Below are positions 1 to 10,639 of a stretch of DNA of 64,000 nt, in pieces. Both the position numbers and the translations under genes were made by a program. Under the pieces are notes generated by a model, which did no database searches, was not told where the DNA came from, and worked only from the letters and a program-made list of their open reading frames with translations. The stretch lies in the NCBI RefSeq assembly GCF_964019385.1, contig NC_088655.1, positions 8,144,833 through 8,208,832 on the forward strand, in the 5' to 3' direction. The stretch is from Sycon ciliatum (taxonomy: Eukaryota; Porifera; Calcarea; Leucosolenida; Sycettidae). Numbering within the stretch: position 1 is the first letter of the stretch; each line of letters starts with the position of its first letter.

Positions 1-62
1 AGTGGGATGGTCTAAGACCATGATTGAGAAACAGAGGGTGCCAGGTTCAAGTCCTGCACCCA
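1..62 (+). repeat. tRNA-like sequence, possible SINE head (cut by window edge)
   Basis: A box-B-like TGGTTCAAGTCC-type motif (CAGGTTCAAGTCCTG, a four-pair stem around a seven-base loop) lies at about 42-56. An A-box-like TGGTCTAAGACC lies upstream at about 9-20. The spacing fits the 3' two thirds of a tRNA or tRNA-derived SINE whose 5' end is outside the window. No complete cloverleaf can be checked, so a functional tRNA is not claimed. Confidence 0.35.
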
Positions 63-91
63 TTATTGCGGTTCTATAATTGTTTTGTGTT

Positions 92-92
<1 letters not shown>

Positions 93-138
<46 letters not shown>
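93..138. repeat. (TG)n microsatellite
   Basis: Nearly uninterrupted TG dinucleotides, directly after the tRNA-like sequence. It may be the tail of that SINE. Confidence 0.9.
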
Positions 139-139
<1 letters not shown>

Positions 140-244
140 ACGCATGTGTGTGTCGATGGTGTGCATTTTTGTGCTGGGTGAACACTCTGATCCCTAAACC
201 GCGATACCGGAGCTCCCAAGCTACAGCCTCACATTGATTTATAG

Positions 245-644
245 TTCATCGTTGGGAATGAGTTCGCTGCTCATGATGCTGTTGCGGATGTTGCGGCCCT
301 AGCTGAAATTGTCGAAGCTCGCCCTGATGCCAGTATCCTGTAGCACTCTGTCACTTTTGCATCAGCATGTTTGGCGAAGGAGTTTGCAGAACATCAGCAA
401 AAGCGGCTGGCCACCCTTCAACCGTTGGTCCAAGCAACGTGCTTCTCTAAATCAGTTGCAGTGCGGGCAGCTGCTAGTGAGTTGGTGATGAAGCACTTTG
501 TCTTGTCCTACAAACGAAGTGGTGAATCAGCCATTTCCAGACTGATGAAGGAGCAAGTCGGAGGTAAGAAGCGGGTGACAGCCTCAAGGAAGATAATATT
601 AGCGGTGGCTGAACACCTAGCCAAGAACCAGCAGCAACCCAACT
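245..644 (+). pseudogene. Exon-like DEDDh exonuclease C-terminal segment with an in-frame stop
   Basis: Seen: an open frame enters right after a splice-acceptor-like TTGATTTATAG (ends 244) and leaves at a consensus donor GTAAGT (645-650). Near its start is HDAVADV (His codon 272, Asp codon 287), an H-x4-D motif followed by an A/L/E-rich helix, as in the last catalytic motif (Exo III) of DEDDh 3'-5' exonucleases. A TAG at 341-343 breaks the frame. The remaining 100 or so residues are helical, basic at the end and without a recognised domain. Inference: one exon of a host or transposon-carried exonuclease-like gene, now a pseudogene or containing a sequence error. The earlier catalytic Asp/Glu motifs are not in the window, so the family call rests on one motif. 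Confidence 0.4.
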
Positions 645-652
645 GTAAGTAA

Positions 653-1890
653 CGCCCTGTGGCACAGGGCTTCACTTGTTTGTGCGCACCGTAAAATACT
701 ATCATTTTGGCCAGTGTGGGTTCACGTTCTAGCTCGCATAGTTGAAGAACAAGAGGACTCAATGTTGTCTGATTCGTTCCAACATGTCAGCTTTCATTGT
801 AGTTTGATATGGGGCAGTGCTAAGCGCTATCACAGCTACATGTACATGTACATGTATCAAAACCAAGTACCAACAGGAGAGTAATCATGGAGAAAAGTAG
901 CTATCGATAATGCGTGCACCCAGGGTTTTCCGGCAAATTCACTAGTTCAGCTATTCCATCCTTGTATTGTTCTGAACGCCGAGGGCTCTAGCGAGTTTAT
1001 GCAACACCTAACAGCCAAGAATCCAATAAGCTATGACCAAAGCAGCAACAGAGAAGTACAAGCAATATAGATACGTGAATTTACCAATTTTAGGCAAATT
1101 TTGACAGTTTTTTGGATTTTTCTCCAGTATATGCACGGTGACCCCTATTTTCGCCGCGGTAAACCTGTTCCAACCCACTTATAGAACGTATTTGAAGTAT
1201 CCACATGTGGGGCAAACTCAAAAATAAGCTGCAAAAAATATTAAAAGTTTCATTTTTTGCGTCTTTTTGTTCTTCTCCAGGAAATGACGACCTGGATCCC
1301 ATCGTCAACCAAAGTGTACATTTTTCGGTGGTGATATCATCTTAGTCAATACCTCGAACAGTCTGTGTAATTTTATGTCATATTTTCTGTCCTATCTGGT
1401 GTTATGGACGATTTCTCATCAATTTTCGGATTTTGCGATATTGTGTGTTATCAAGGAAAATTGTGTTTTTGGCAAGACCTATTCAGGCATTTGAAAAACT
1501 GATGTCACTAAGCGAAAATATAAGGCTGTACCTATTCAAACCTGATGTCAGATTGGGCTGATGTTGAAATTAATTTTTTGGGCCTAACTGTCCCCAACCC
1601 CCTTAATGAACAATTTCCTTGGACACAAGAATGCAATTTTCACTAGTATACTTTCATGCCTGATCATCAGGTGAAATACAGGCAAAATCCAATGAACATG
1701 GCATGGCTCATGTTGTGTGTGATTGTGTGCGCTTGTGCATGTTCATGAATGTTGAGCACACACACGCAGGCGTACACACGTGTGTGCGCGCATGAGAGCA
1801 TGCCGTTTACTTTGCATATGCATGCTACTGCAGGTGTGCGTATGTGACGTATTTGTGTGGGCAAGGGGTACTTGTTTGTTGGTGTGATTA
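653..1890. other. Non-coding stretch, no gene recognised
   Basis: No supported ORF. There is a short TGTACATGTACATGTA-type palindromic run near 838-858 and a GT-rich, purine-pyrimidine alternating patch near 1710-1850. The block CCTAACTGTCCCCAACCCCCTTAA near 1583-1606 resembles one near 25890-25915, suggesting a shared dispersed repeat. Confidence 0.5.
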
Positions 1891-1892
1891 TG

Positions 1893-1943
<51 letters not shown>

Positions 1944-1963
1944 TTCACTCTCTCTCTCTCTAT
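1891..1963. repeat. (CT)n microsatellite
   Basis: CT repeats with occasional TTT interruptions. Apparent ORFs across it are low-complexity artefacts. Confidence 0.9.
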
Positions 1964-2236
1964 ATTACTTTCTTGATATCGAACGTATTTACTATTGATC
2001 ACTACATATCAATTCTTGTTGAGCTTTGTATTATTTATCCGCGCTCTGCTCGTGACGCCCATCCATTTTCCAGTATTATTTTTCTAGTATTGTTGTGAGT
2101 GCACACGATGACGTAGGTCGCCATTTTGTCCATGTGATCTTGGTGCGCGAGCCATGATCTTTTTTCTCTTGCTCTTTTAGTTTTAGTTCTTCTTGTGCAA
2201 AAGCAAGTAATTGGTCCAATGTCGAGTGGGATGTGA

Positions 2237-3660
2237 GTGTTGGCAAATAATTTCCGTTTGTCCATGGCAGGCAAGGACCTGAAGGTGAATGGATGCCTTG
2301 ATAGGATCCGGGCACTGCGAACAGCAACCGACACCAGAGTTGGTGCAGTGTCCGCAGCTGCCACATTTGTGCAAGACAGTGTTGCCACGCCATCACCGCA
2401 GCTTTGCTACCATTGTGGAGAACCGGGCCACTTCAAAAGGCATTGCCCGAAGTTATCCCTAGCAGGGAATGGTACAAAACAAGAGCACCGGCGCAAGGAC
2501 CTGTTCTGCCACTTCTGTGACAAGAAAGGGCATGTCAAGAAGGACTGCGTGCTGAGACAAAAGTGGCTGGATACACATGGTAGCTGCTAAGTTGATGGGG
2601 CCTCAGTCTACTCCAAGGGTGTGTACTTCCTGGCATCTGCATCATCATCGTGCCCGAAGCTACCTCGTGTGTTTGTTGAATGTGCTGGTCCTAACGCGAG
2701 TGACAGTGAGCGTGCTGCAGCAGTGATAGACACTGGCTCCACCCGGACGTTAGTAACAGAAGCCCTGCAGCATTGCCTTGGTCTCGATGTGACGCCACTG
2801 ACGAGTAGTGACAGTGTTGCAGCGCTGGATGGCAACACCATGCAGACGTGTGGTACAGTGACCCTCACGTTTTGGAGGCATGACGGACCAGTGAGTATAC
2901 ATGAAGTGGTATTGAATGCTGTCGTTGTGCCTGATCTGTATGTAGTGGCCGCCGGCGTACTGATTGGCATTGACCTGGTGACTTTGTGTGGGCGCCTGTC
3001 TGTAGAGTATGCGAATGATCAGCTTGTGCGTGTCGTAATTCGGCCCGGTCCAGCTCACGCAGATAGTAGCCCGCCAGTGCAATTCGCATCAGTAGCTGTG
3101 GCGCCTCCTGAACAGTCTACACGATTGTTAGTGTATGAGGATCAGCTGACCGATGGTATGGCCCCTAATGCTAACAACGAAGTTCTCCAGCCAGTCGCCG
3201 ATGACTCACCAATGCCTGCAGCTCCGACGCGCCCGCCTTCAAAGCTGTCTCATCATGTCCAAGTAGAGAGTGACGACAACGATGTCATCCTGAAGGTTGA
3301 CGACGGCGAGATGCATTGGATGTCGGCGGAGAAGCTTTGGGAGGTTAAATGGGTATAGAAGTCTGGTGAAGAACCAAATGGCTGTGATGGTCCGGGTATC
3401 AGCGAGTACCCGCGGAAGAAGATTACGGCAGAAGAGGAGACACAGTTCTTCTCTGCTGTGGAGGAGTGGATTGAGCGAGGCTGGCTGGTGAAGCACGCCG
3501 CTGACACCCATGGTCGCCCAGTCTGTGTCTTGTCGTTGATTGCTGTGAGTCAGCCGCACAAGACGTCTACGCCTGTGCGTCCGGTGTTAGACTATCGGCA
3601 CTTGTACAAGTTGTTAGTGTCCCACCCTGGAACTAAGTTACCTGTGTACGCACGTGCGTG
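2237..3660 (+). pseudogene. LTR-retrotransposon gag-protease-RT remnant
   Basis: Seen: a single reading frame, broken only by TAA at 2588-2590 and TAG at 3356-3358. It encodes in order two CCHC zinc knuckles (C-x2-C-x4-H-x4-C, CYHCGEPGHF... from 2405 and CHFCDKKGHV... from 2507), an aspartic protease with a VIDTGST active site (Asp codon 2729), a linker, and the start of a reverse transcriptase with a PVRPVLDYR motif near 3570-3600. The first ATG is at 2264. Known: Gag knuckles bind RNA, PR processes Gag-Pol, RT copies the RNA. The RT stops at 3660, where a (TG)n tract and LINE sequence begin, so the catalytic box, RNase H and integrase are missing. No LTR was found. The superfamily is not assigned; the RT start differs from the other gypsy copies here. 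Confidence 0.8.
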
Positions 3661-3664
3661 AGTG

Positions 3665-3697
<33 letters not shown>

Positions 3698-3701
3698 TTG
3701 T
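3661..3701. repeat. (TG)n tract at the break of the retroelement RT
   Basis: TG repeats lie exactly where the RT homology ends and before LINE sequence begins. Confidence 0.85.
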
Positions 3702-3817
3702 GGAGCCAGCTTCTGCCAGGGCCAGCCCTGGTGAGTAGAAAACACTTAGTGACGCGGTGTTAGACAAGGCAGTCTTCATCTTGCTGCCGCGGAGGAGGAA
3801 AATTCAGCGTTGACGAC

Positions 3818-4243
3818 ATGGCCACTTCGGATGTGACCACTCGCGCTGACCCTCTTTCGCCTGGGTGTAGAGGTCTTGCAAACCCTCGCCCAGAGTCTTT
3901 TCACTCGCGTGCACCAGCGGCTCGAAAGGTTGTTCTGTCTCTGGGAACGTGGAACGTCAGGACTCTTGTCGACACTGACGGAAATTTGAATACGGCGTCC
4001 AAAGCAAAAACATCAAGGAAAGTTTGTTCGAATATTCGCGAGGAGAGAAAAATTGACCTTGTGTGTCGTCAGCTCGAAAAGTATGGAATGGACATCGTTG
4101 GCCTCCAGGAGACGCTTTGGTTTGGCTCTCATCAATATACTGTCGGAGATTGCTTAGTTTTGACAAGTGGTCGCCCAACACCGACTGGGGCCGCCGCCGT
4201 CAGGATATCGCACGGCATCGTTGTGCTTTGCGGCGTTCAATAG
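3818..4243 (+). pseudogene. Non-LTR retrotransposon endonuclease (APE-type), N-terminal fragment
   Basis: Seen: an ATG-initiated ORF of 141 codons. About 40 polar residues precede LGTWNVRTL, then about 60 residues later DIVGLQET. Known: these are the first two conserved blocks of the apurinic-like endonuclease of LINEs (asparagine in the WNVR block, glutamate of LQET), which nicks the target DNA. The C-terminal catalytic blocks (GDFN, SDH) are absent, and the frame ends at a TAG about 35 residues after the LQET block. The 5' GC-rich leader from about 3705 may be LINE 5' UTR. A 5' piece without RT is unusual for a LINE, since truncation normally removes the 5' end. Internal deletion or recombination is likely. 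Confidence 0.75.
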
Positions 4244-4797
4244 CAATTATAACCCGTGGGAATGCGCCGTCACGTCGGTCGTCGGGTCCTGGTGCCGCTT
4301 CCCGGAGACAGCGCTAATCCAAGAGCTGCCCCGTATGGGGCCACTTAGCCAGTCATGGCAGTGGAGAAGAAGGAAGGAAGTGTGTTTGTGTGTTTGTGTG
4401 TGTGTGTGTGTGTTTTTACTATTATTCACAAACCCAACTCGTAAAATAAATAATTATGTGGACAAAACAAACAGCTACTGAGCAGGGGCTGCACTGGCCA
4501 GCAGTGGTGGTGAGGTACCAGGGGCTCCACCGACCAAAGGTCTCGGCTTCAATGCCACAAGCACGCACCAGGAAAAAGAAACAGAAATGTAAAGCAAAGC
4601 TAGATCTAGCTATGGGGAAGTAGAATGGGTAAAAGTACCGATTGGTGTTTAGAAAAATAAAAACAAGATGAAAAGAGAGGTTCTAAGTTCGTAAGATGAA
4701 AAGAGATTGTAAATTATCAGTGTTTGGACTGATGTACAATGTGCATGTACATGTCAACTTCATCAACCAAAACTTATTGACTTTTTAATTAGATCTG
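4244..4797. other. LINE-derived remainder and spacer
   Basis: Immediately after the endonuclease fragment come G/C-rich sequence, a (TG)n run at about 4386-4413 and an A-rich AAATAAATAATT stretch at 4443-4456 that could be a LINE tail. A weak box-B-like CGGCTTCAATGCC lies near 4545. No gene is seen. Confidence 0.4.
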
Positions 4798-4848
4798 ATC
4801 ATGATGATGATGATGATGATGATGATTGTGTGTGTGTGTGTGTGTGTC
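4798..4848. repeat. (ATG)n-(TG)n compound microsatellite
   Basis: About eight GAT/ATG triplets run straight into a TG run. Confidence 0.9.
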
Positions 4849-4859
4849 TTGAAGTAGCA

Positions 4860-5538
4860 TTACGGTGATAATGCAGATTAATGGGTGCACGCAGCTTTGT
4901 GCTACCGCTCAATCTATGCTGCTGGGTTTAATAGTGCTGGTACTGCATGCTCATGATTTGCTGCTGGCTATAGTCTCTGTGCGGCTTGGCACTCTGCATG
5001 ATATTGAATGCTTCTCTCTACCTGACCTTGAACGTGTCTCTGACATTGAACGTGTTCATGCGTGTCGTTCGCCTCCGATGTGGAAAGCGTGTGGCGGCGC
5101 TATTATGACGTTTGCTTGTAGCGCTCAACGTGGGTGGCATGCATCGTTGCATGTCTTGCTAGAGTTTACTCTGCTAGATATTTCGATCCGTTCTGTGCGA
5201 CGATCATTCTTGCTTGCTCGTAGTGTTTCACCCTCCCACCTCCCATTTCTCATCACTAATTTGCTTTGATAAAGTGAATAAACGGGGTGTTGGCCACGCT
5301 CACTTCCGGCTACTCAGGGCCCTCGGTCGTCGTCCCTCGGATTCAGACACTTGTAGATACTTGGCTGCGCCAACATTCTGCTTCGGCAGTGTCTACACGG
5401 CCGACTCTGAATCTTCTCTCGTAGATACTTGGCTCCGCCAACATTCTGCTCCGGCAGTGTCTACGTATTTCTTCCTGTAGCCTCTCACTCCGCTGGCCGG
5501 CACTCCCCCGTACCGCAAGTTGCTGTGTGTTGTAGTTA

Positions 5539-5540
<2 letters not shown>
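4860..5540. other. Unassigned stretch with a 44-bp direct repeat
   Basis: The segment at 5353-5396 is repeated at 5421-5464 with two mismatches (period 68). It begins GTAGATACTTGGCT and ends GTGTCTAC. Open frames here (for example 4865-5269) match nothing I recognise and are not called genes. It may be LTR or other retroelement DNA. Confidence 0.45.
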
Positions 5541-5617
<77 letters not shown>

Positions 5618-5639
5618 GCCATTTCTTGGCAACTGTCGA

Positions 5640-5692
<53 letters not shown>

Positions 5693-5725
5693 TGTGTGTG
5701 TGTGTGTGTGTTTTCGTGTGTGTGT

Positions 5726-5796
<71 letters not shown>
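5541..5796. repeat. Compound microsatellite (TG)n-(TAG)n-(TG)n
   Basis: A TG run (about 5541-5613), a 25-base unique spacer, about 17 TAG triplets (5640-5690), then a second TG run to 5796. All ORFs across it on either strand are repeat artefacts. Confidence 0.95.
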
Positions 5797-5797
<1 letters not shown>

Positions 5798-6200
5798 TGT
5801 GTCGTTCTGTGGATGGTTTTGATCAACAGAAGTCTGTAAATATTGAGTTGATTAAACCTGCTGTTGAATCTAATGTGTTGTCGTGTGAGTCTGGTTCTGT
5901 GCCTGAATCGCCAGTGCAGTGTGATCTCGATATTCTTACTTTGTAGCTGAGTCCAGGCTCATTGGAATACTTAGCCGAATTCTCCGCCGGGCTCTAGTTC
6001 CCTAGCTTCTCTAAGAATTCTCATTACAGACTCCTTTCTAGTTTCGAAGATATTTATATTCTTGTGTATCTGTTCTCAAACAAATTCCTCGTCTTGTGCC
6101 TGTGTTCTCAAACACATTCCTCATAGTATTTGCAGTGGTCTCGCGCTCTTTGATTTGTTTGACTCGCGCATGACTTTCCCTTCTTTTCTTTTGTCATGTT

Positions 6201-6847
6201 AGCATCCCCCACCTCACAACAGAGCAACCGAGTTTTGGATTAAGCTGGGAGTGCCGATTCGAGCAACTGGTACGATGGTTCTGCTTGGAGCAGCTAGATG
6301 GCTCGCAGCTGAGCTAGCAAATGACTCCTCTTGGAGCAGGTGAATGACTCCGCATGGAGCCGGGAAATGACTCCGCATGGAGCCGGCGAATGACTCCGCA
6401 TGGAGCCGGCGAATGACTCCGCATGGAGCCGCCAAATGAGTCCACATGGAGCCGCCAATAACTCCCCTTGGAGCCGCCGAATGACTCCGCATGGAGCCGC
6501 CAATGACTCCGCATGGAGCCGCCAATGACTCTGAGTAGAGCCGCCAAGTGCTAAATATATAGAGATGCATAACCAGTTGAGAGCATATATTCTCATGGAC
6601 TATACAGATACCGTCATATGTGCGCCAGAAACATGAGTTGAGCTAGTGGGTGGGAGGGTGGGAAGGAAATTGTTTGGGAACACATGTTCCGCAAGTTGCA
6701 CGCTCGAAAGTCCAAACAGCTATGACATGCAAGAGACATTGTACAGGATTTTGAAGGGGGCGTGCCGTCGTGACTCGCGCATGCGTGCAGGTTGGGCCAG
6801 CTCGCTGGACTGGCTGCAAACTCGTGTTAGCATGCTAACGCTTATTT
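6201..6847. repeat. 647-bp tandem unit, copy 1 (uninterrupted)
   Basis: It starts AGCATCCCCCACCTC and ends ...GCATGCTAACGCTTATTT. Inside are about 130 bp of unique sequence, a 22-bp minisatellite (6331-6545), then about 300 bp ending in the perfect 14-base palindrome GTTAGCATGCTAAC. Copy 2 is nearly identical. No credible coding sequence. Because it lacks the 1,032-bp insert, it is the empty-site reference for copy 2. Confidence 0.85.
6331..6545. repeat. 22-bp hairpin-forming minisatellite
   Basis: About nine units built on GACTCCGCATGGAGCCGCC. Each contains CTCC-GCAT-GGAG, which can fold into a four-pair hairpin. The same array recurs at 8012-8225. Confidence 0.85.
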
Positions 6848-6979
6848 AGCATCCCCCCACCTCACAACAGAGCAACCGAGTTTTGGATTAAGCTGGGAGT
6901 GCCGATTCGAGCAACTGGTACGATGGTTCTGCTTGGAGCAGCTAGATGGCTCGCAGCTGAGCCAGCAAATGACTCCTCT

Positions 6980-8011
6980 CATTGCGCGAAATCACGCGAC
7001 ACCTGTACATTTTCGATCTGCGGGATGAAGATGACGACGTCCATGCATCAGGTATCAAGGGGTAGTAAGATACTGGTATATTACTACTCCACGCCTCAAA
7101 TTGTGCTGTCAAGCGTATGCGGGGGAGTGTAGCATGCCATCCCTTACACTTTCCAGCTCAGGGTTACCCTCGCTACCAATGGACGAAATTTCAGGGTCAC
7201 AGCTTGCGCAACGGCTTTGTCCTGTGCGAATGGCCACTCGACATACTCAGCACAAATTTTCTATTGCATGCATGCACAAAATGTTCAACTTTCGTATTTT
7301 TGGCGACTTTACCACCGTCGTGGAGGCTGGTTGGTGAGGAGCAGGTAGCCATCCCTTGTGGAATCAAACACATGGTTCCACAGTGTGGCTGATTCCGCAA
7401 GAGCCAGGTTCATACGAGGAACATTCGCTTTGTCTTTTGCCATCGAAGTAAGTCACTTTTCTTGTTCTCAGTGTTTTTTACGTTCAACGTTTCTGAGATT
7501 TTTGAATTATTCACTTTTCATTCTTTCATACTTTATTTCTTCATGTTCACTGCCTCACTTGCCTTCTGATCTGGAGAATGTGACGGAGGTGACTGTTGGT
7601 TACTGCCTGGTATAACGGTTGTCGTGCTGTTGCTGTATTTCCGTCCTGCTCGCGACGTTGTAGATCACAAACAATTTAAAATCACATGAATTGTACTTAC
7701 CGTCGTGCGTGCGGTATTAGGAAACACTGTGCAGATTAGATCGTCGCAATGTATCTATATGTGTGTCTGGTCATCCTGTGCCACGCAAGAACTCCAACCA
7801 GACGCATTCGTCCTCGGCCCTGTTGATCGATTGTCCACTCGTCTTTCCTTGAAGAACGATCGATCAAAAAAAATCGAGCTCGAGGACTTTTTGCAAAAAA
7901 ACGGCTGAAAAAAGGAAGAAAAAAGGGTGCTCAGAATGAGATTCGAGTACACAACCATGGTCCCAGCAGTTTATGTGGATGTCGCTCATAGATGCGCGAT
8001 TTCGCGCAATG
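6980..8011. mobile_element. 1,032-bp non-autonomous element with terminal inverted repeats
   Basis: Seen: the left end CATTGCGCGAAATCACGCG and right end CGCGATTTCGCGCAATG are inverted repeats with one mismatch. Aligning copy 2 of the tandem unit with empty copy 1 places both borders to the base: CTCT|insert|TGGAGCAGG. No extra target bases are visible, so a target-site duplication is absent or ambiguous. No ORF above about 90 codons resembles a transposase. The family is unassigned. The insertion post-dates the tandem duplication, or was removed from copy 1. Confidence 0.75.
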
Positions 8012-8225
8012 TGGAGCAGGTGAATGACTCCGCATGGAGCCGGGAAATGACTCCGCATGGAGCCGGCGAATGACTCCGCATGGAGCCGGCGAATGACTCC
8101 GCATGGAGCCGCCAAATGAGTCCACATGGAGCCGCCAATAACTCCGCTTGGAGCCGCCGAATGACTCCGCATGGAGCCGCCAATGACTCCGCATGGAGCC
8201 GCCAATGACTCTGAGTAGAGCCGCC
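8012..8225. repeat. 22-bp minisatellite, second copy
   Basis: The same array as 6331-6545, with a C-to-G change in one unit. It begins directly at the right border of the 1,032-bp insertion. Confidence 0.85.
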
Positions 8226-8527
8226 AAGTGCTAAATATATAGAGATGCATAACCAGTTGAGAGCATATATTCTCATGGACTATACAGATACCGTCATATG
8301 TGCGCCAGAAACATGAGTTGAGCTAGTGGGTGGGAGGGTGGGAAGGAAATTGTTTGGGAACACATGTTCCGCAAGTTGCACGCTCGAAAGTCCAAACAGC
8401 TATGACATGCAAGAGACATTGTACAGGATTTTGAAGGGGGCGTGCCGTCGTGACTCGCGCATGCGTGCAGGTTGGGCCAGCTCGCTGGACTGGCTGCAAA
8501 CTCGTGTTAGCATGCTAACGCTTATTT

Positions 8528-8667
8528 AGCATCCCCCCACCTCACAACAGAGCAACCGAGTTTTGGATTAAGCTGGGAGTGCCGATTCGAGCAACTGGCA
8601 CAATGGCTCTGCTTGGAGCAGCTAGATGGCTCGCAGCTGAGCCAGCAAATGACTCCGCTTGGAGCAG
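8528..8667. repeat. 647-bp tandem unit, truncated third copy
   Basis: Repeats the first 140 bases of the unit (AGCATCCCCCCACC... to GGAGCAGGCG) with a few more differences than copies 1 and 2. It then runs into unrelated sequence. Confidence 0.8.
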
Positions 8668-8879
8668 GCGATTACGCCATAGGACACGGCCACTAGGGAT
8701 CTTAACGAATTCCTGTAGATTGCATAATATTCGCGCGGATAAATGTTCGCTATTTTTTGGCGAGAAGAGCGTAACGCGAATATTAACCATCGCGAAATCT
8801 AACTTCAACAATGGGTGTATGTAAGTGGCCCCAGTGCTTCACGAACTTTTGCCATCCCAAGCTCGTTGGTTTTAAGAAA

Positions 8880-9792
8880 TCACGAAAAATTAGTGACTCG
8901 TATATTGGGCGGTTTACGGTAGTCGTGCCGACTGCCAATTGCTACAATGACGCCACGCATGGACCACAGCTTGGTCTGGTAGTGCTGAACATCAATGTGG
9001 GTGCCAATCCATAGAGAATGGAGAGAGCGTGCCGATGTGTCATAATGTGTTTTCGGGTCTACAGAGTCCACAGCGTCATCAGATGCAATTCGGTGCGGAT
9101 CAAAACTAGCACGGTCGGAGAGCATGAACGACTGGAGGGACTGGCCGAACAACACTTGGGCGGGACTGCTGCCATTGGAGTGTGGAGTATTGCGCTGCTT
9201 TAACAGGCCGTGTTGGAAGGAGTCTACATCCAGATCTCCATTCCCGGTCGTCTTCGCAATGAGCATTTTTCCTGCTTTCACTGCTGATTCCGCGTGGCCG
9301 TTGGATTGGGGGTAGTGTGGGGTGGAAAAGCACTGTTCCACACCCCAACGCTTGCAGAACTCACGTACACGGGAAGAGGCAAACTGCGGGCCTCCATCTG
9401 TGAATATCTTGCACGGTATGACAACATCTGCGAACCAACGGCCGAAGTGACAGATGATGTCATGGGAAGTAGCGGTACAGCCAATTCGAGCTACACACGG
9501 CCGGCCGGGCAGATGGTCAGAATATACCAGGAACTGCCGGCCTTGGCAGGAGAAGAGATCTGCGCAGAGAATTCTCCAATGGAAAAGTCGGCTGTGTCTC
9601 GCGCATCCATGGCTCCTTCTGCTGCGAACGTTGGAGCTCACGGCAGACAGGGCATGCAAGGATCAGGGCTGTGATGTCATCACTCATCCTCGGCCAGTAA
9701 ACAACTTGGCGCACACGACGCTTGGTGCGTTCCAGGCCTTGGTGAGACAAATGCAGGTCACTCAGTACACGGCGTTGTAGAGACTTGGGCAC
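8880..9792 (-). pseudogene. Ty3/gypsy integrase (element B)
   Basis: Seen on the minus strand: an H2C2 zinc module (HLSHQGLERTKRRV... with the CPVC pair about 30 residues on, 9540-9790), then the integrase core with an Asp in the LVYSDHLPG segment, IFTDGGPQF, and YPQSNGHAE, the three parts of the D,D-35-E catalytic site. A C-terminal tail of about 100 residues follows to about 8880. Known: integrase inserts the cDNA copy. The zinc module and the core are in overlapping but different frames near 9520-9660, so at least one frameshift is present. It is the downstream end of the element reading gag (13193) to integrase. No 3' LTR is recognised between 8668 and 8880. Confidence 0.85.
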
Positions 9793-10103
9793 AACAAGAC
9801 AACAAGAGAGCCACGGAGGACAATGCCGTTATCCAGGTTGAGGTGCTCACGGCCATTCCAATATGGAGCGAGAGCAGGTGTCATGTTACGCCTGGCAGAA
9901 GGGAAGCCGTCACGAATGTAGGAGACTAACTGCACGTAATCAACACCAGACCTAGCGGCATTGCGGAGCCCATGGAACGGGAAAACGAATAGCGCTAATC
10001 CGGAGACATCCTGCTGAAGGCATGCACAAATGGCGTGTCCACATAGCGAGTCGCCTTCTTCCCCGGAGATTATCGGCAACCGGGCTCTGCACTGGAGCTC
10101 ACG
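9793..10103 (-). pseudogene. Gypsy element B spacer between RNase H and integrase
   Basis: Continuation of element B on the minus strand, with fragmented frames linking RNase H to the zinc module. No separate gene. Confidence 0.5.
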
Positions 10104-10601
10104 TCAAGGCCTCAGCATAGGCATGCTCAGAGCCCTTGCGCCACGAGACGTCGAAATGATAGAGTTGGCCTTGGTCATCAGATGTTGAAGCCGAGGGCTT
10201 TCAACCTGGTCCAGTGTGTAGGTGTTCAATATTGGAACAAGAGGCTGATGGTCAACAACTACATGAAATGACATGCCAGCAAGATAAGTGTGGCATTTTC
10301 GGGTGGCCCAGGCGACACCCAACATCTCCAGTTTGATCATTGCGTACCGGGATTCGGTGTCGGTGATGAATCTGCTGCCGCACTGAATGAGGCGCCACGA
10401 GGTGTTCAGGTACTGCCAGAGGCCAAATCCAAGACCCTTGGCTCTAGCGGCGTCACACTCGAGACGTGTCTGTGCTGACGAGTCGAAGAAGGCCAATAAT
10501 GGTGGGTCAACTAGTGCTTGCTTCACAGCGTTCATAGCGACTGTGTGCTTGGGTAGCGAAAGAAACTCATTATTGGCCTTAAGCAGACCGTGGAGAGGCA
10601 C
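10104..10601 (-). pseudogene. Ty3/gypsy RNase H domain (element B)
   Basis: Seen: LECDAARAKGLGFGLWQ (first catalytic Asp), SRYAMIKLEMLGVAWA (catalytic Glu) and HVVVDHQPLVPIL (second Asp), in the order and spacing of retroelement RNase H. The region before it (LLKANNEFLS) is the RT-RNase H connection. Known: it removes RNA from the RNA-DNA hybrid. The frame closes at 10104, before the zinc module. Confidence 0.85.
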
Positions 10602-10639
10602 GGCGTGTTCGGCGATGGCTGAGCTGAAATCACTTCACT

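Larger units (their letters stand above)
6848..8527. repeat. 647-bp tandem unit, copy 2, split by an insertion
   Basis: The same unit as 6201-6847 (648 bp once 6980-8011 is set aside), with only scattered substitutions, for example in the sixth minisatellite unit. It is followed by a third, truncated copy. Confidence 0.85.

Noticed and set aside
4865-5269. 134-codon ORF as a membrane protein
   Set aside because: It has hydrophobic stretches but no recognisable family, and is surrounded by repeats; support is too weak.
5536-5946. Long CVCVCV / THTHTH and SSSSS ORFs on both strands
   Set aside because: They are translations of (TG)n and (TAG)n repeats with no start context or complexity.
6820-6850. 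Helitron 3' end (palindrome GTTAGCATGCTAAC near the unit end)
   Set aside because: No CTRR terminus at the right distance and no 5' TC end; the tandem arrangement explains the border better.
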